Origin: Chrysophaeum taylorii
Lineage: Eukaryota > Sar > Pelagophyceae > Pelagomonadales > Pelagomonadaceae
Length of the DNA: 64,000 nucleotides
Reading direction: 5' to 3'
Assembly: GCA_029834535.1 (NCBI GenBank)
Contig: JAQMWT010000396.1
Location: 1 to 64,000 of the forward strand
Numbering within the stretch: the stretch's first letter is position 1; every line of letters starts with the position of its first letter. Made by a program: the position numbers and the translations under genes. The notes below the pieces were generated by a model. The model was given only the letters and a program-made list of their open reading frames with translations, did not search any database and was not told the origin of the DNA. Below, piece after piece: positions 42,634 through 53,484 of this stretch.

Positions 42634-43952
42634 TTACCAGGGCAACACGTTGTTGTTGTCCGGCGGCATCTTCTTTCTGTAGGCGGCCAACTGCGTTTGT
42701 GCCTGCCTCCTGTTGAGTTTGTGTTTCGTGATCAGGGCGTCGACCTCGGGGAAGACGCCCACCTTCGGGAAACTCGCCGATGGCCCCCACGTGTGAATCG
42801 TGCTCGCGAACCACGCCCAGAGCTCCTCCTTTGCTTCTTTTGAGATCTTTATGGCGCGTCCCGAAGAAGCCGGTGCAGTAGGAGCAACGGGACCAATCAT
42901 CACCGTTGATGCGACAGCTTCGGTGGTGGCGACGACCGCAGCGGACACAGGTTCTTCAGGCTCTCGCTTGGCCCTGCGCAGCAAACAACGAAGGTGACGG
43001 TTTGTCATCGCGACACGCATACGACGAAGGCTTCTTCGACGCGGGCTTCTTCTTGAAGGCGACGGCCTTCACAGCCGACTTCTTGGAGACGGTGGCCTTC
43101 TTGACTACTGCGGTTTTGCCTCGAGAATTCCCCTTCTTCTTCTTCTCGGAGAGCCTCTTTAGCCAGTTGATGCCGTTTCTTTTGCGGCCGTCGCGTCGGA
43201 CTTCGCCATTCTTCATCAAGAGCTGCTGCTTCTCGTGCTTCCTGCGCGAAGTGATGGTATAAGGTAGCACAAAAGATCATGACACCGTTGATGGTTTTAC
43301 CTCTCCTCAAGGATCACGCGCGCACGACGTTGTTTGAACAACAGGAAAAGTTCGTAGCGATTGCGCCTTTGTGAAAGAAAAAAAAATAAAAAGCGGTTTG
43401 ATTGTCGATGAAGACTCCGCGAGTATGTGAATCACAAGAGTCGCGCGCGGTCGATCTCGTTGCGTATGGCCGGATCGAACGGGCTCACGGCGTTGAGGTA
43501 TCTACGCAAACGTTGCAAAATTGGAGACGACGATCACGACGACAGATGTTTCTCGAGAAGCACTGCAACGCACGGGATCAGCAGCCCAAGCAACCAGCAA
43601 GCGAAGATTATCTGTGAACAAGAGGATGTGTGTCGAAGATGAATCGTTGCAGGGAAAGGCAGGACGCTGGCACGGGCTAAGTCGATTTGATAAAATCGGG
43701 CGACCTTGAGGCTGTCGTTGACGCGGGCTTGAAAGCTCGCGCCATACGCCGGCCATGCGAAGCGGACCATACTGTCGGATTTTATCCCAAGCTCCTTGGG
43801 CGTGCGGCCGTCGAACCGGTCCGTGAGGCGAACGGGTACGCCACCTCCGGCACCACCTCTCCCTTTGCAAACCTCGAGGATCGCGACGAGGATCTGCAGG
43901 GCCTCGAGCACGCTCTTCGGATCGTTCGGGATGAATCCGTGCGAGCGAAGCT
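42634..43952 (-). CDS. Unrecognised spliced gene downstream of SANT copy 2 (basic C-terminal exon)
   Basis: Exons run right to left. A piece ending near 43660 reads HGFIPNDPKSVLEALQILVA...FYQIDLA, a short exon near 43436-43500 reads YLNAVSPFDPAIRNEIDRAR, a 66-nt exon is 43301-43366 (RNRYELFLLFKQRRARVILEE), and the last exon is 42634-43241. Introns of 69 nt (43367-43435) and 59 nt (43242-43300) are supported by GT-AG ends, phase, and the matching arrangement in copy 3. The last exon begins lysine/arginine-rich (RDGRKRNGINW, then KK-rich) and ends with LWAWFASTIH...LNRRQAQTQLAAYRKK, which could be a divergent homeodomain-like three-helix unit. Compared with copy 3, this exon changes frame near 43000-43020, so this copy may be broken. 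The gene may also be the 3' part of the SANT gene; no transcript is available to decide. Confidence 0.5.
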
Positions 43953-44052
43953 ACGTGGATGTCGAAAAGGTTAGGTCCAAATAAGCAATAGAGTGACAGA
44001 ATCTAGAAAAAACAACGACCAACACTCCAAAAAAAAATCATCATCTCGAGAT

Positions 44053-47000
44053 TCATTCAAGACGCGGGTTGTTGTTGTCAAGGACAATCTTCTCGACGTA
44101 GATCAACACCTCGACGATCGGCCCGCGCTCCAGCACGCGCCTTTCGCGAAACAGTCCCGGTATGGTCCACTTCTGAACCTTGCGGTCCCACGCAATTCCG
44201 TTGTAGCACGTCCGGGACTTGAGGTTCCTAATGGAGTCGAAATCGTGGAGAACTCGAGCCACACTCGCGTTCGCGATCGCCACAGCACCTGCGTGGTTGG
44301 AAGATGGTCGAATTGGGGTAAAAAAATTGGAAACTACTGATGTAAGACGCTGTGCGAGTTGTTGACGATAAGTGACGCGCGCGACGTGAGGCAACATCTG
44401 CGCAGCGCGACACGAATCAGTAAGTCGAGTGAGAGAATAGCGACGCGGCCATATGGTGTCCGACATCCTCGAGCGTTGCGGTTGCGCCTGCAATATGCGA
44501 GATCATTCATCTGCGAGTTGAACACCACGAATGCTAGAGCTACCAAGACTCACCGGGTGCCGTGAGCTCGAGGACGCGCGCCACTTCGGGCTCGATGCTC
44601 CACTGTTCGAGCTGCTGCCGCGCCGCCGAAAGCGTAAGCGTCTGAGCGCGAGCCCACGCTGCCTGTGGGTAGTTTCACGAAGGAAAACCTCGAGTGCAAG
44701 AATGGAGGTGGACTCTTTGGTTAGACCTTGTTGCGACGTGCTGGAGATTGTCCAATCTCTCTCGAAGGCTTCTTCCGGAGGTGTTCGGTGTCGACCCACC
44801 GGCGCCAGACAACGAGCTGGTTCGGGACGAGGTCTTCGAGTGTTTTCGGGGACAACTGTTGCTCGTCGGTGACCATCGATGATGATGATGATAACTCGCG
44901 CTCGTGTTGTTCGCGCACGGCAATACGTTCGCGGATTTCGGTGGACGTGAGGACCTCGCCAGTAGTTTGGTTGATGCGGATGACCTTGTCGACGGGCTCC
45001 GGAGAAGGTGTCGACGAGTGGTCCTCCTCCTCTTGATCACCACGCGTTGGTTCGAAGTCGTCGTCGAAATCAAAAGCTTCGGCGGGAAGACGCGCGTACG
45101 AGCCGTCGGGGCGGCGGAGGCGATGCATCGCGAGCACCGCTTCGACGACGGCGTCCTCGAAGGCTTGCTGGGCTCCAAAGTACGTCTCGTACATGTCGAA
45201 CTCTCGCCGACGTCCAATGACACGATCTCGTACGTAGCCCACCATCGTCTCCTCCTCGGACTGGTCGCGCGTCAGCTCTTGCGCTTCGAAGGCAAAATAG
45301 GCATCGAGCGAGGCCTCGTGGTCCTCGAGACTGAGTTGGTGAATCGGCACGTCGGGATCGACAGTGGACGGAAGTTCCCACGTCCCTCCTTCGAGATCGT
45401 ATACGTGATTCCACGCGTCGCACTCCAGGTACGGTTTGTCGAAGGCCAACCACCTCGCCTTGCGTTCCTCCTCACGAATCGCGTTTTGAATCGACTCACG
45501 CTGTGCGACGTATTCGGCCTCGTAGGTGCGGTAGTAGTGGTTTTTGCATTGCAGATCGGTCCGATTGCCGACTTCGCGCGCGACCAATTTCCAGTTCTTT
45601 GCGTCGTATTTCTTGACGGCAGCGACAAACCGCTCATGCTCGTCGGGTGTCCAACGGATTTGAGGAGCACGGAGACCAGCGGCACGCCGACCAACACGAC
45701 CACCACGGATATCTCTTCTCCCCTCCTCCTCCTCCTCCTCCTCCTCCTCTATCTCCTTTTCTTCGACATACTCCTCGTCGTCGCGATCGTCGTCACCTCT
45801 TGGCGCGTCCTCGTCTTTCGCGGTATCAGAATCTTTGTCGTCGTCATTATCTTCCTCGTCGTCGTCTTCCTGGTCCACGAATTCCGCGGGAAAGTCTTCG
45901 ACGTCTGCCATCGCGGCACGAGGACGTTCGTAGCCCATCGGCGGCTCGTTTGCGATTCGTCGATCTTCGCGAGCGCGAGCTGCCTGGACTTCGTCGACGG
46001 ACTCAACCCCGTGATTTCGCTCGGCCAATTCGGGGTACGCTGTGAGCTGGTCGGGCGTATGTTGTGCGTCGAGCGACTCGGCAGCAGCAACACTAACATC
46101 TAGTTCCAAATTGGCCGGCTCGTGTCGCGGAGTTCGTTGACGAGTGTTCGCAACGACGTCCTCTGCTTGGTCCGGGAGGAACGGGTCCATCTCTTGTCCG
46201 ATGCTCTCGGAGCGTGTCTCCAACAATACTGACGTACCGGCTTTATTCGGCGACTCTTTTTGGTGTTGCGCGGCGACGTCACCAGTATGCTGCTGCTGAT
46301 GCTCAGCGGCCTCCGCCTCCGCATCATCCGACATGGCGGCGACGACGGCAGTACCATCGACGGGAGGAACTTGGGCCTCTTGGGGCAGCGGCATGGGTTC
46401 GTCGTTGTCCAACAACATTTCGAGATGCTCTTCGAAAGCGGGCGGCGGCGGCAAGAGCGAGGGTGGCGGGAGCGGCGGGAGACCGGCGGGGATGTGGTCG
46501 GCGTGTTCGTTCGACACCGCGGACCACGTCAAGCTCGCGGCGTCGAGGAGATGTGAAGCGTGGCGTTTCGACTCGTAGTCGGACCACGGCGTCTCGAGCG
46601 CGTCGATACCGTCGCACGACAAACCGAGCGACCGCAGACGAGTTCGGAGATCTCGGCGGTCGGCGAGACGCATCGGACGCGTGATTTGGGTCGACAGGAG
46701 CATCGCCGCCGGGAGCGCGCCGGGAAATTCGATCTGGGGCACGAACAAAATGTCGGGGTCGTCGGGGTGGTGGACGATCCGCAGCTTTAAAGCAACGCCG
46801 CGCACTTGGCAAAGTACCGAGCAGAACATGGCGCCGACCGGTCGCACCCCCGGAATCAAATTGAACCGCATGTAGTAGTTAAGGCAGGAGACGTGGGCGC
46901 CGTTCGAGCACAATCCGCGGTGCCCATCGTTGGAATACGTCTCGATGAGGTACGCCGAACATGCGTAGAACTCCCCTTTCCCGCCCTCGGGCGGCTTTCC

Positions 47001-49144
47001 GCAGATGATGCCTACGTTGGGATTGGGGTAAACGCGAAAACGACGAGGACGACGCTGGGAATCGGTGAGACAGAGAAGACTCTGCGTGTTAGTTTGCCCC
47101 GCGGATGCGCGGACGATCGCGCTTCTGATGGTCTTCCGGATCTGCTGTTGCTCGCGCGGTGGTAGCAGTTCGAGCTCGTTTGTGCGCGGCACCAAAGTGT
47201 AGTGGGCGAGCACGATGAAGAGGCCGGCGACAGTTTGCGGCGCCCCCACGGCGGCGGCGGCTTCGACGACAGAAGGATATGCGATGCCATCGGGGCCGAC
47301 GTAGCAGTCCTCGCCGGTGATGGTTTTTTCGACTTCAAATCCGATCTCTTGGAGCCGAGCAACTATGCGAGGAACGCGGTAAAGCAACAAATCATGGACG
47401 ATCGACAAGTGCTCACGCATTTGAAGCTGCGGGGAGATTGTTTAAAAGGCGATGCCTGCGAGCATACCTCGGTGAGCAGGCGTGCGCGACGGCCGTCGAC
47501 AACATAGACGAAGACGCCGTGAGGTCGTTCGGGTCGGACTTCGTCGTTCGGGCCGGGTTCGCGCGAGACGGGTCGCCGCGGGTCGATTTGGCTGATGCCT
47601 TCGCTTGCGCGTTGCTTGGCGGCGGCGGCGCGCGTGCGGCCTCGCGAGTCGACGCGGGCCTCGACGACCGACTTCATGACGTCCTCGATGCGCGTCTCGG
47701 CCTTGAAGTGGTGTATCGGGAACTTATCGCGTATGGCGCCTGATGTGTAACGGGTGAGCTTGAGGGCGGTTCTGGATACGCACGAATCTCCGGGATCGTC
47801 GAGGCGCGGAAGATGCGAAGGAAGCGCGCGCAGAGCTCGGTCCAGTTTTTGGCTCGAAGCGTGTGCCTGACAGAGTAGCCCATCGGCGGCGTCGAGTCGT
47901 CGCCAGCAAAGATCGGCGATTGGTTCCTGCAAGGAAACAACCGGTGAAGGAACGGAAGCGGCGACTGGTCGAGGACGCCGAGCGGTTTGAACCCGGCGGC
48001 GAAGTTGTACGAGTTCTGGAGGACGATCGACACAGACTTTTTTTCGTTGAAATGCGCGGCCTTGTTCGCGATCCAAAACGGCACGCTCGCTCGCTCGCCG
48101 AGCGTCGCGGTGAAGATCATGCTATGGAACGAGTGGAACGCCGCGAGCTCGAGCAGCGCGGCAATAAAACGCGAGCCTGAGTTCGGGGGGTGACGCGTAT
48201 ACGCGGGTGGCGCTTTTGAGCGAATCAAAGTTGACAGTAGGAAAGAATAAACGAAACTCGTTAGAAATAACGCCGAAATTTTTCTCGCCGAGCTTGAGGC
48301 CGGGCCGCTTTCTCAAGTCGGCGCGCACGACAAAAGCGTGGACGTACAAGATCTTGTAGTCGCCGTGGGGCTTGGTTGAGTGCAAGGCCTCGACCACGGC
48401 GATCGCGATCAGGCCGAGGGTGTCGTCGACGAGCGCGATCGCCTGGTTTTCGCTCGAAGTGAACACAGCAGCAGCAGAAGGGCGAAACGTGCGGCGCGCG
48501 ACAAAAAGAGTGGTACGACGATGATGGTGGCGCTGGAGGGCGCGACACCGCGTTACAACAGACGTGGCCCCAACTCTGAGAAGACGAACTGAGGCCTCGA
48601 GTGCGACGGTCCACAACAACCACACAGCAAGGAATCGAACAAGAGGCACGACGAACGGCGGCAGAGGACCGCGGGGACCTCGGCGCACGAGAGACGCCGC
48701 CGCCGCCGCCGCCGCCGCGCGAGCACGAAAACAACAACAACAACGCGGGTGACGGACCTGGCACTCCTCGAAGGGCGCGAGTCGCCGCAGGATCATGCGG
48801 AAGTGTTTCCGGTTCCCCCAGAACGCCTGCGTGCGGGGTGACGGTAGTACGGAGAATCGACAAGTCACCTCAGCCAGGAGCTCGACGGCCTCGCGGCGGC
48901 GCGACCGCGGGAGGAGCTCGAGGCGGAGCCCGAGGATCGGGATGTTTGCGGCGCGGAAGGTGTCTGTCGTGAAGAAGTGGTAGTGGACGCTCGCGCGCTT
49001 GGCGTTGGCCGCGGCGGTCGGCATGGCGCGACGGTTCGTTTCGACGAGGGCTTGGTTATGTAACTTTGAGTGTATTTTTGGCTTCTTCGCACACCGGTTG
49101 TTCGCGTTCGCCAAGCATAGAGGTGACGTCGCATACATCCTCAA
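44053..49144 (-). CDS. SANT/Myb-domain protein gene, copy 2 (most complete)
   Basis: The main exon is 44727-47426, 900 codons open from LQMREHLSIVHD to RRNK. It holds a cysteine/histidine-containing region (IICGKPPEGGKGEFYAC...CLNYYMRF), proline- and acid-rich linkers with a run of about ten glutamates (near 45716-45750), and a SANT/Myb repeat at about 45510-45660 (RWTPDEHERFVAAVKKYDAKNWKLV...CKNHYYRTYEAEY). Introns: 41 nt at 47427-47467, 64 nt at 44663-44726, 66 nt at 44488-44553. The next exon reads AAWARAQTLTLSAARQQLEQW...RVLELTAP; the last part reads AIANASVARVLHDFD...IPGLFRERRVLERG and stops at 44053. Upstream exons (47468-49144) are less certain: pieces such as FWIANKAAHFNEKK and HSTKPHGDYKILYVHAF are conserved with copy 1. 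Probably a chromatin or transcription protein; the family of the rest is not recognised. Confidence 0.6.
47427..47467 (-). other. 41-nt intron of SANT gene copy 2
   Basis: On the minus strand it begins GTATGCT and ends CCCCGCAG. Removing it joins the frame ...VVDGRRARLLTE to LQMREHLSIVHD. The same intron is in copy 1 at 14765-14805. Confidence 0.7.
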
Positions 49145-49199
49145 AGTAGTATTATTGCAGAATTCGTTGCCGCAGATGGGTCTTGAAAGCCCATTGAAG

Positions 49200-51600
49200 T
49201 GTGATTTTTGGAACGAAGAAGGCCTGTTTGATAGCCGTTGAAGGGGATTCGTGACGATTCGCAGGCCGAATGAGGGGCAGAAAGGGTGGGTGCTGGTGTA
49301 GGTAGTACTGTACTACCGGCCACATAGGGCCGATTGTAGGGAACCTTAAGTGTGCGGTGCCCGAGCCAGATACGGAGCCAGGGCCAATGGCCGAGTTGAT
49401 AGAGTGTTGTTGAGAGTATCGTCAAAGAGAAAACCGCAAAACTGGTATCCATATTCACTTTCCCCATACTCTCATCTCCCCTGGCCTTGGTGACAGACAG
49501 ACAGACAGACAGACAGACAAGCGGATTCTTTCTGACCATGCCCTCGAGCAAGCTGGATATGACTGTCATACGATCCAAGCTATTGGTACTCAACGAATCT
49601 TGCGTCATCGTCATACCCACCACGTCATCCCCCTTCTTCGTCGCAGTGGCTTACTGTTTTTTGATTATATGTTGGATCGGCCACCGCTACTATCGCTTCA
49701 ACGGATTTTGTCTCACCTTTTGTGGCATTTTCTTTATCACGACGCTGTCGCTTTTCCCCCCGCCGTGTCCCAGCGCACCCCCACTTACTTTCGACCTCTG
49801 GCATGCACGGCTTGGTCATTATAGTAAATCTTATCTTCGACGTTTGCCCTTTCTCTCGCTGTTGGTGCGCCTTTCTTCCCAAGTTCCGCGTCTCTTTCTT
49901 TTTGTGCTGCTTGCTTGTGCTCTATGTAAACTGAAACCTTTTGCTTCTTGGGCAAGCAACAACATCGCACGTCGTGTCCTCTACGCAGCAACAGAAGAAA
50001 CGTCCCAATACACGTATATCAACGATGGCGCCATTTGTTCCACTCATCTACGTGAAGCTCTGGCGCATACAAATCCCGAGCGTCCTGGATGGTCGCGTGC
50101 CATAGCCAAAGAGTATCACGCCCTCGATCAGCTTGGTTTTGCTGGGATGTTGTTCGCCGCTTTCCTTCTTCCACTTTTTCTTCTAGAAACATATGTGGGT
50201 CCTCCTCCTCCTCCTCCTCCGAAAAGAAATTCGAATCTGGTCGGTTCAAATCCTACAAAGCGCGTCTGGTTGTCAGAGGTTATACGCAGATTCACGGCAT
50301 TGCTTATCACACGACACTTACTCCCCAGTCGCCACTATTGTCACTATATACGCTCTTTCCTCAATTTTTTTGCTGCTGCCGTTCATGACTGGGATTTGGA
50401 TGTCAGCTCTGCTTTCGTACAAGCACCGATCGCAGAAGATATATTTATGTCTGGCCACAGGAAGGCTATGCCCCTACCCAATCCAAAGATGGCTCTTAGA
50501 TCCTTTACAAACTACGCCGCTCTTGGTACGGTTGCAAACAAGCTTGTCGAACGAACGAAACTGGTGGATTTACTTGCTTGTTGGAACGCTTCCTTGTGTC
50601 AAAAAATGATTGTGGTTTCGTCCGCGGATCTGGCGACACTTGCAGTTACAACAACAAACTCTTGCTTAATTCCACTGTCGTTTTGCAACGCCTTGTTCTC
50701 GTTGTTGAAGACCTGCTTGTGGCTCACCCCCGTCACTGCATTGGACATTATTACCAAGCATGGATGCATGCTGCGTTTCAAAGCTTTCACCGATGTCAAC
50801 GAAATCGATCTCCAAACTTAGGTTGGTCTTCGCATCTCGCGCGTGATCGTGCGCGTCGCACGATCGTCGCTATCGACCACCAATCCCATGCTATCCGCGA
50901 AAATCTCGCGGAACACCGCTTTATCAATAATAGCAAACCCGAACTGACCCCCCCTCCAAAAGGTCTTCGTCTTTCTGCGGCTGATTGTCCTGCAGACGGA
51001 CGGTTCCCCCGATCAACTCTACGTGGTTCGCATCCCCTTTTTTCGTCGTATTGTTGGGGTTGCGTGTCTTGTTTATTTCTGTTATGACGCGCCCGGACAT
51101 CAATCATCATCGCTTGGACTGTTATTCAATCAGTGTGCGCGTTTTGCTGACAACCCCGGCAAGCCTCGTTGCCACGCTAGGAGCCATTGCATGCACTACC
51201 TTAAATCGTACTCAAGATCTTGCCCTCGTTCTTGGTCGCGATTCTGACCTTCGTCTCTGTGGTTATTATTCTGACTCCAGCTGGGCTGACAATCCCGACG
51301 ACGACCGTCATTCTACATCCGGCTATTGTTTCGTGCTTGGTAACTAACTCAATGATCAGCTACTACTGTTCACGCAACTAAATACCTCCTCTTTTGAAGC
51401 CGAGCTTCTCGTCGCCCTTTATGCTGCCACCGCTGAGCTTTCGTCGCTTCTGAAAAAAAAACTTCTTGACGATTTTGACGTGCCTCGCCGCCACACTGTC
51501 CCTATGTATGTCGACAACCGCGCACCACCGTGACACAAGTGTTACGGCTTCAATGCACGACTCGACGTACCCGTCACATCGACGTTCGCTTTTATAGATC
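49200..51600 (+). mobile_element. Ty1/Copia remnant, copy C, old and rearranged
   Basis: Related to copies A and B but clearly more diverged. Recognisable parts are a protease-to-pre-integrase stretch (about 49340-49930, with LWHARLGH at about 49795-49820), reverse transcriptase (about 50040-50850, with the SGRFKSYKARL and LDVSSAFVQAPI segments) and RNase H (about 51050-51590, with LRLCGYYSDSSWADN and FEAELLVALYAATAELS). Most of the gag and integrase is missing. It is heavily broken and rearranged, and holds a (GACA)n run near 49493-49519. No LTR seen. Its left edge is next to the end of the duplicated SANT region. Confidence 0.8.
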
Positions 51601-52575
51601 TGATTTTTATTTATTTCTTTTGCGGACGCGCGTGAATTGCGGCACTCATTGCGTGAAAGCATCGAAGGCGATTGTCGACAACAACCTCGGTTAGCCAACT
51701 GATGAGACAGGGCGTGCCGGTTCCATCGTCCGACTTGATTCAACAACCGGCCTTAGTGCGCTCGCTTGTCGATCAAGACGGCCACAAACGAGCCCGAACG
51801 CAGTTTAAAAAAAAAAAACCTCGACGACGACGACGACGGCAACAAAGCCGCAGGGTAAAAATTGTCCGAGATGCCAGCAAGCCGGAATTAAGGTATTGGC
51901 CACGTGCCAGTCGTACCTAGCGATTTGGAGTTGGCTCGAATCCAACGTTGTTGGTAGACTAGCACGATAACACTCCCGCCTTTCTGGTCACTTGCGTCGA
52001 TGAGAATCTGCTACGATCAGATCGTTAGAAGGACTCTTTCTCGAACTAACTACAGGCAAGTCCGGTGCAAGGGTGGCGCGCGGGATTAGAGTCGTCGGCG
52101 GAGAGTGATCATCAGGCTTGTCGCCATGCGACGCGGAGAGTCTCCGCGACGTGACTGAGATAACGATCCGTTTGCGCCCCTCATCATCAAAAAAAAAAAA
52201 AAAATGTGGCACTGCATTTCCAGAAAAGCATTCGTCCTTGATCGTTTCTATACGATGTGACCAACTGACCTCGCCGATAATCATCCTGGAAGGTATTAGC
52301 AGGTTTGCGAACGCGGTCGACAGTAGGCGGGCACCGAAACTTGGTGCTGAACGATGAGGAGCAGGACCGTTGAAAATTTTGATTGTCGCCGCAGCTTGTT
52401 GTATTTTGAGGCTTTTGTAGCAGCCGGAACGTTCGCAGTGGGACGGTGTATGGCCGGGGGGCGAAGACGGAAGGTTATCGACGAGTTGGTTGTCAGTCAC
52501 ATCGCGGTCTCCTCGTCGCATGGCGATTGATGGTCACTCTCCGCCGACTGGCCTTTCGGCGCTCCTCGTCTACAG
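51601..52575. other. Stretch without a recognisable gene
   Basis: Follows the Copia remnant. A minus-strand frame (51988-52521) is open for 177 codons, but it is interrupted by an A15 run and matches nothing I recognise. No repeat boundary is evident. Confidence 0.4.
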
Positions 52576-52655
52576 GCCCGTGATTCCGGACTGGCTCCTG
52601 TCGGTCCGGCCTGGCTCCCATGCTCGGGAGAGGTCTGAAGTTAGTTAGTTAGTTA
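52576..52655 (+). repeat. (GTTA)n-tailed interspersed repeat, copy 3, strongly 5'-truncated
   Basis: Only the last 80 bp of the family are here: GTGATTCCGGACTGGCTCCTG, the CTCCCATGCTCGGGAG stem, then GTCTGAAGTTAGTTAGTTAG. The loss of the 5' part alone is what target-primed reverse transcription leaves. Confidence 0.65.
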
Positions 52656-53484
52656 TAGCAACAATACATCCTTCATTTTTTTTACTTGGCATTCTAAAAG
52701 AACTTGAGAGCAGGTCTGTCTGTCTGTCTGTCTGTCTTGGCACGAAGCATAAACGGGCGGATGAACTCACGATTGTAAAAAAAATTCGCTGTCCGTTATG
52801 CTGCCGTCACGACGCCCGCTTCTTCGTTCTCTCTCGAGAATAATAACCCTAACCCTCATTTGAAACCGCGACGCACCTCGTTTCCGCAATTAGGACCACC
52901 AGCATCCAGGCGTGTGAATCGAATCTCTGTGTTGTTGAAACGCAGGCTTTCCCATTCACCCGGGAGGGCACAATCACCCAGCCTCTCGGCTGACGACCGA
53001 ATCTCGGCGGAAAAAAATTCCGACTCATCATATCTTGTGTTCAACTTGTCTGGGTCGAAAGCGCGTCGCATTCCGAGTCATCATATCTTGTGTTCAACTT
53101 GTCTGGCTCGAAAGCGCGTCGCAGTTCTTTCGTCTAGATAATGAGCCCCGTTCGCAAGGGAAGAACGGCACTGAGATGCTGCAGTAGACGCCATGGTATC
53201 GACAAGCTCTCAGCATTTCGTTACTTCATCGGAACGAAACCCCCGGATCAGTCAATTGTTTAAAATTTCGGCGATTCTCTCGTCGTGAGCTCGAGCGCCA
53301 AACAACCTAGTACTAGAATATAGGTAATGAAAGACTCGAGCATCGCGTCGGTCTTCTCTAATGCGAGAAAGGATCGAACATAAGAAAGTTTTGCCCAAAG
53401 AAAACGCAATTTCGCTTGGGATGACGAAAGAGTCCGCGAATCTTTAGGAGTGTGAGGTTTCTGGCATACGAGACGTGTATGGTA
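52656..53484. other. Intergenic stretch with simple and tandem repeats
   Basis: (TGTC)n near 52709-52735; two CCCTAA units near 52847-52858, too few for a telomere tract; and two copies of a 53-bp unit at about 53018-53123 (CATATCTTGTGTTCAACTTG, then GTCGAAAGCGCGTCGCA). No gene seen. Confidence 0.5.

Noticed and set aside
50235-50260. tRNA T-loop-like GGTTCAAATCC
   Set aside because: It is part of the Copia reverse transcriptase coding region; no cloverleaf fits around it.
51988-52521. 177-codon minus-strand frame
   Set aside because: It is kept open partly by a long A run and shows no recognisable domain or conserved copy.
52845-52860. Telomere-like CCCTAACCCT
   Set aside because: Only about two units inside ordinary sequence; not a telomere tract.
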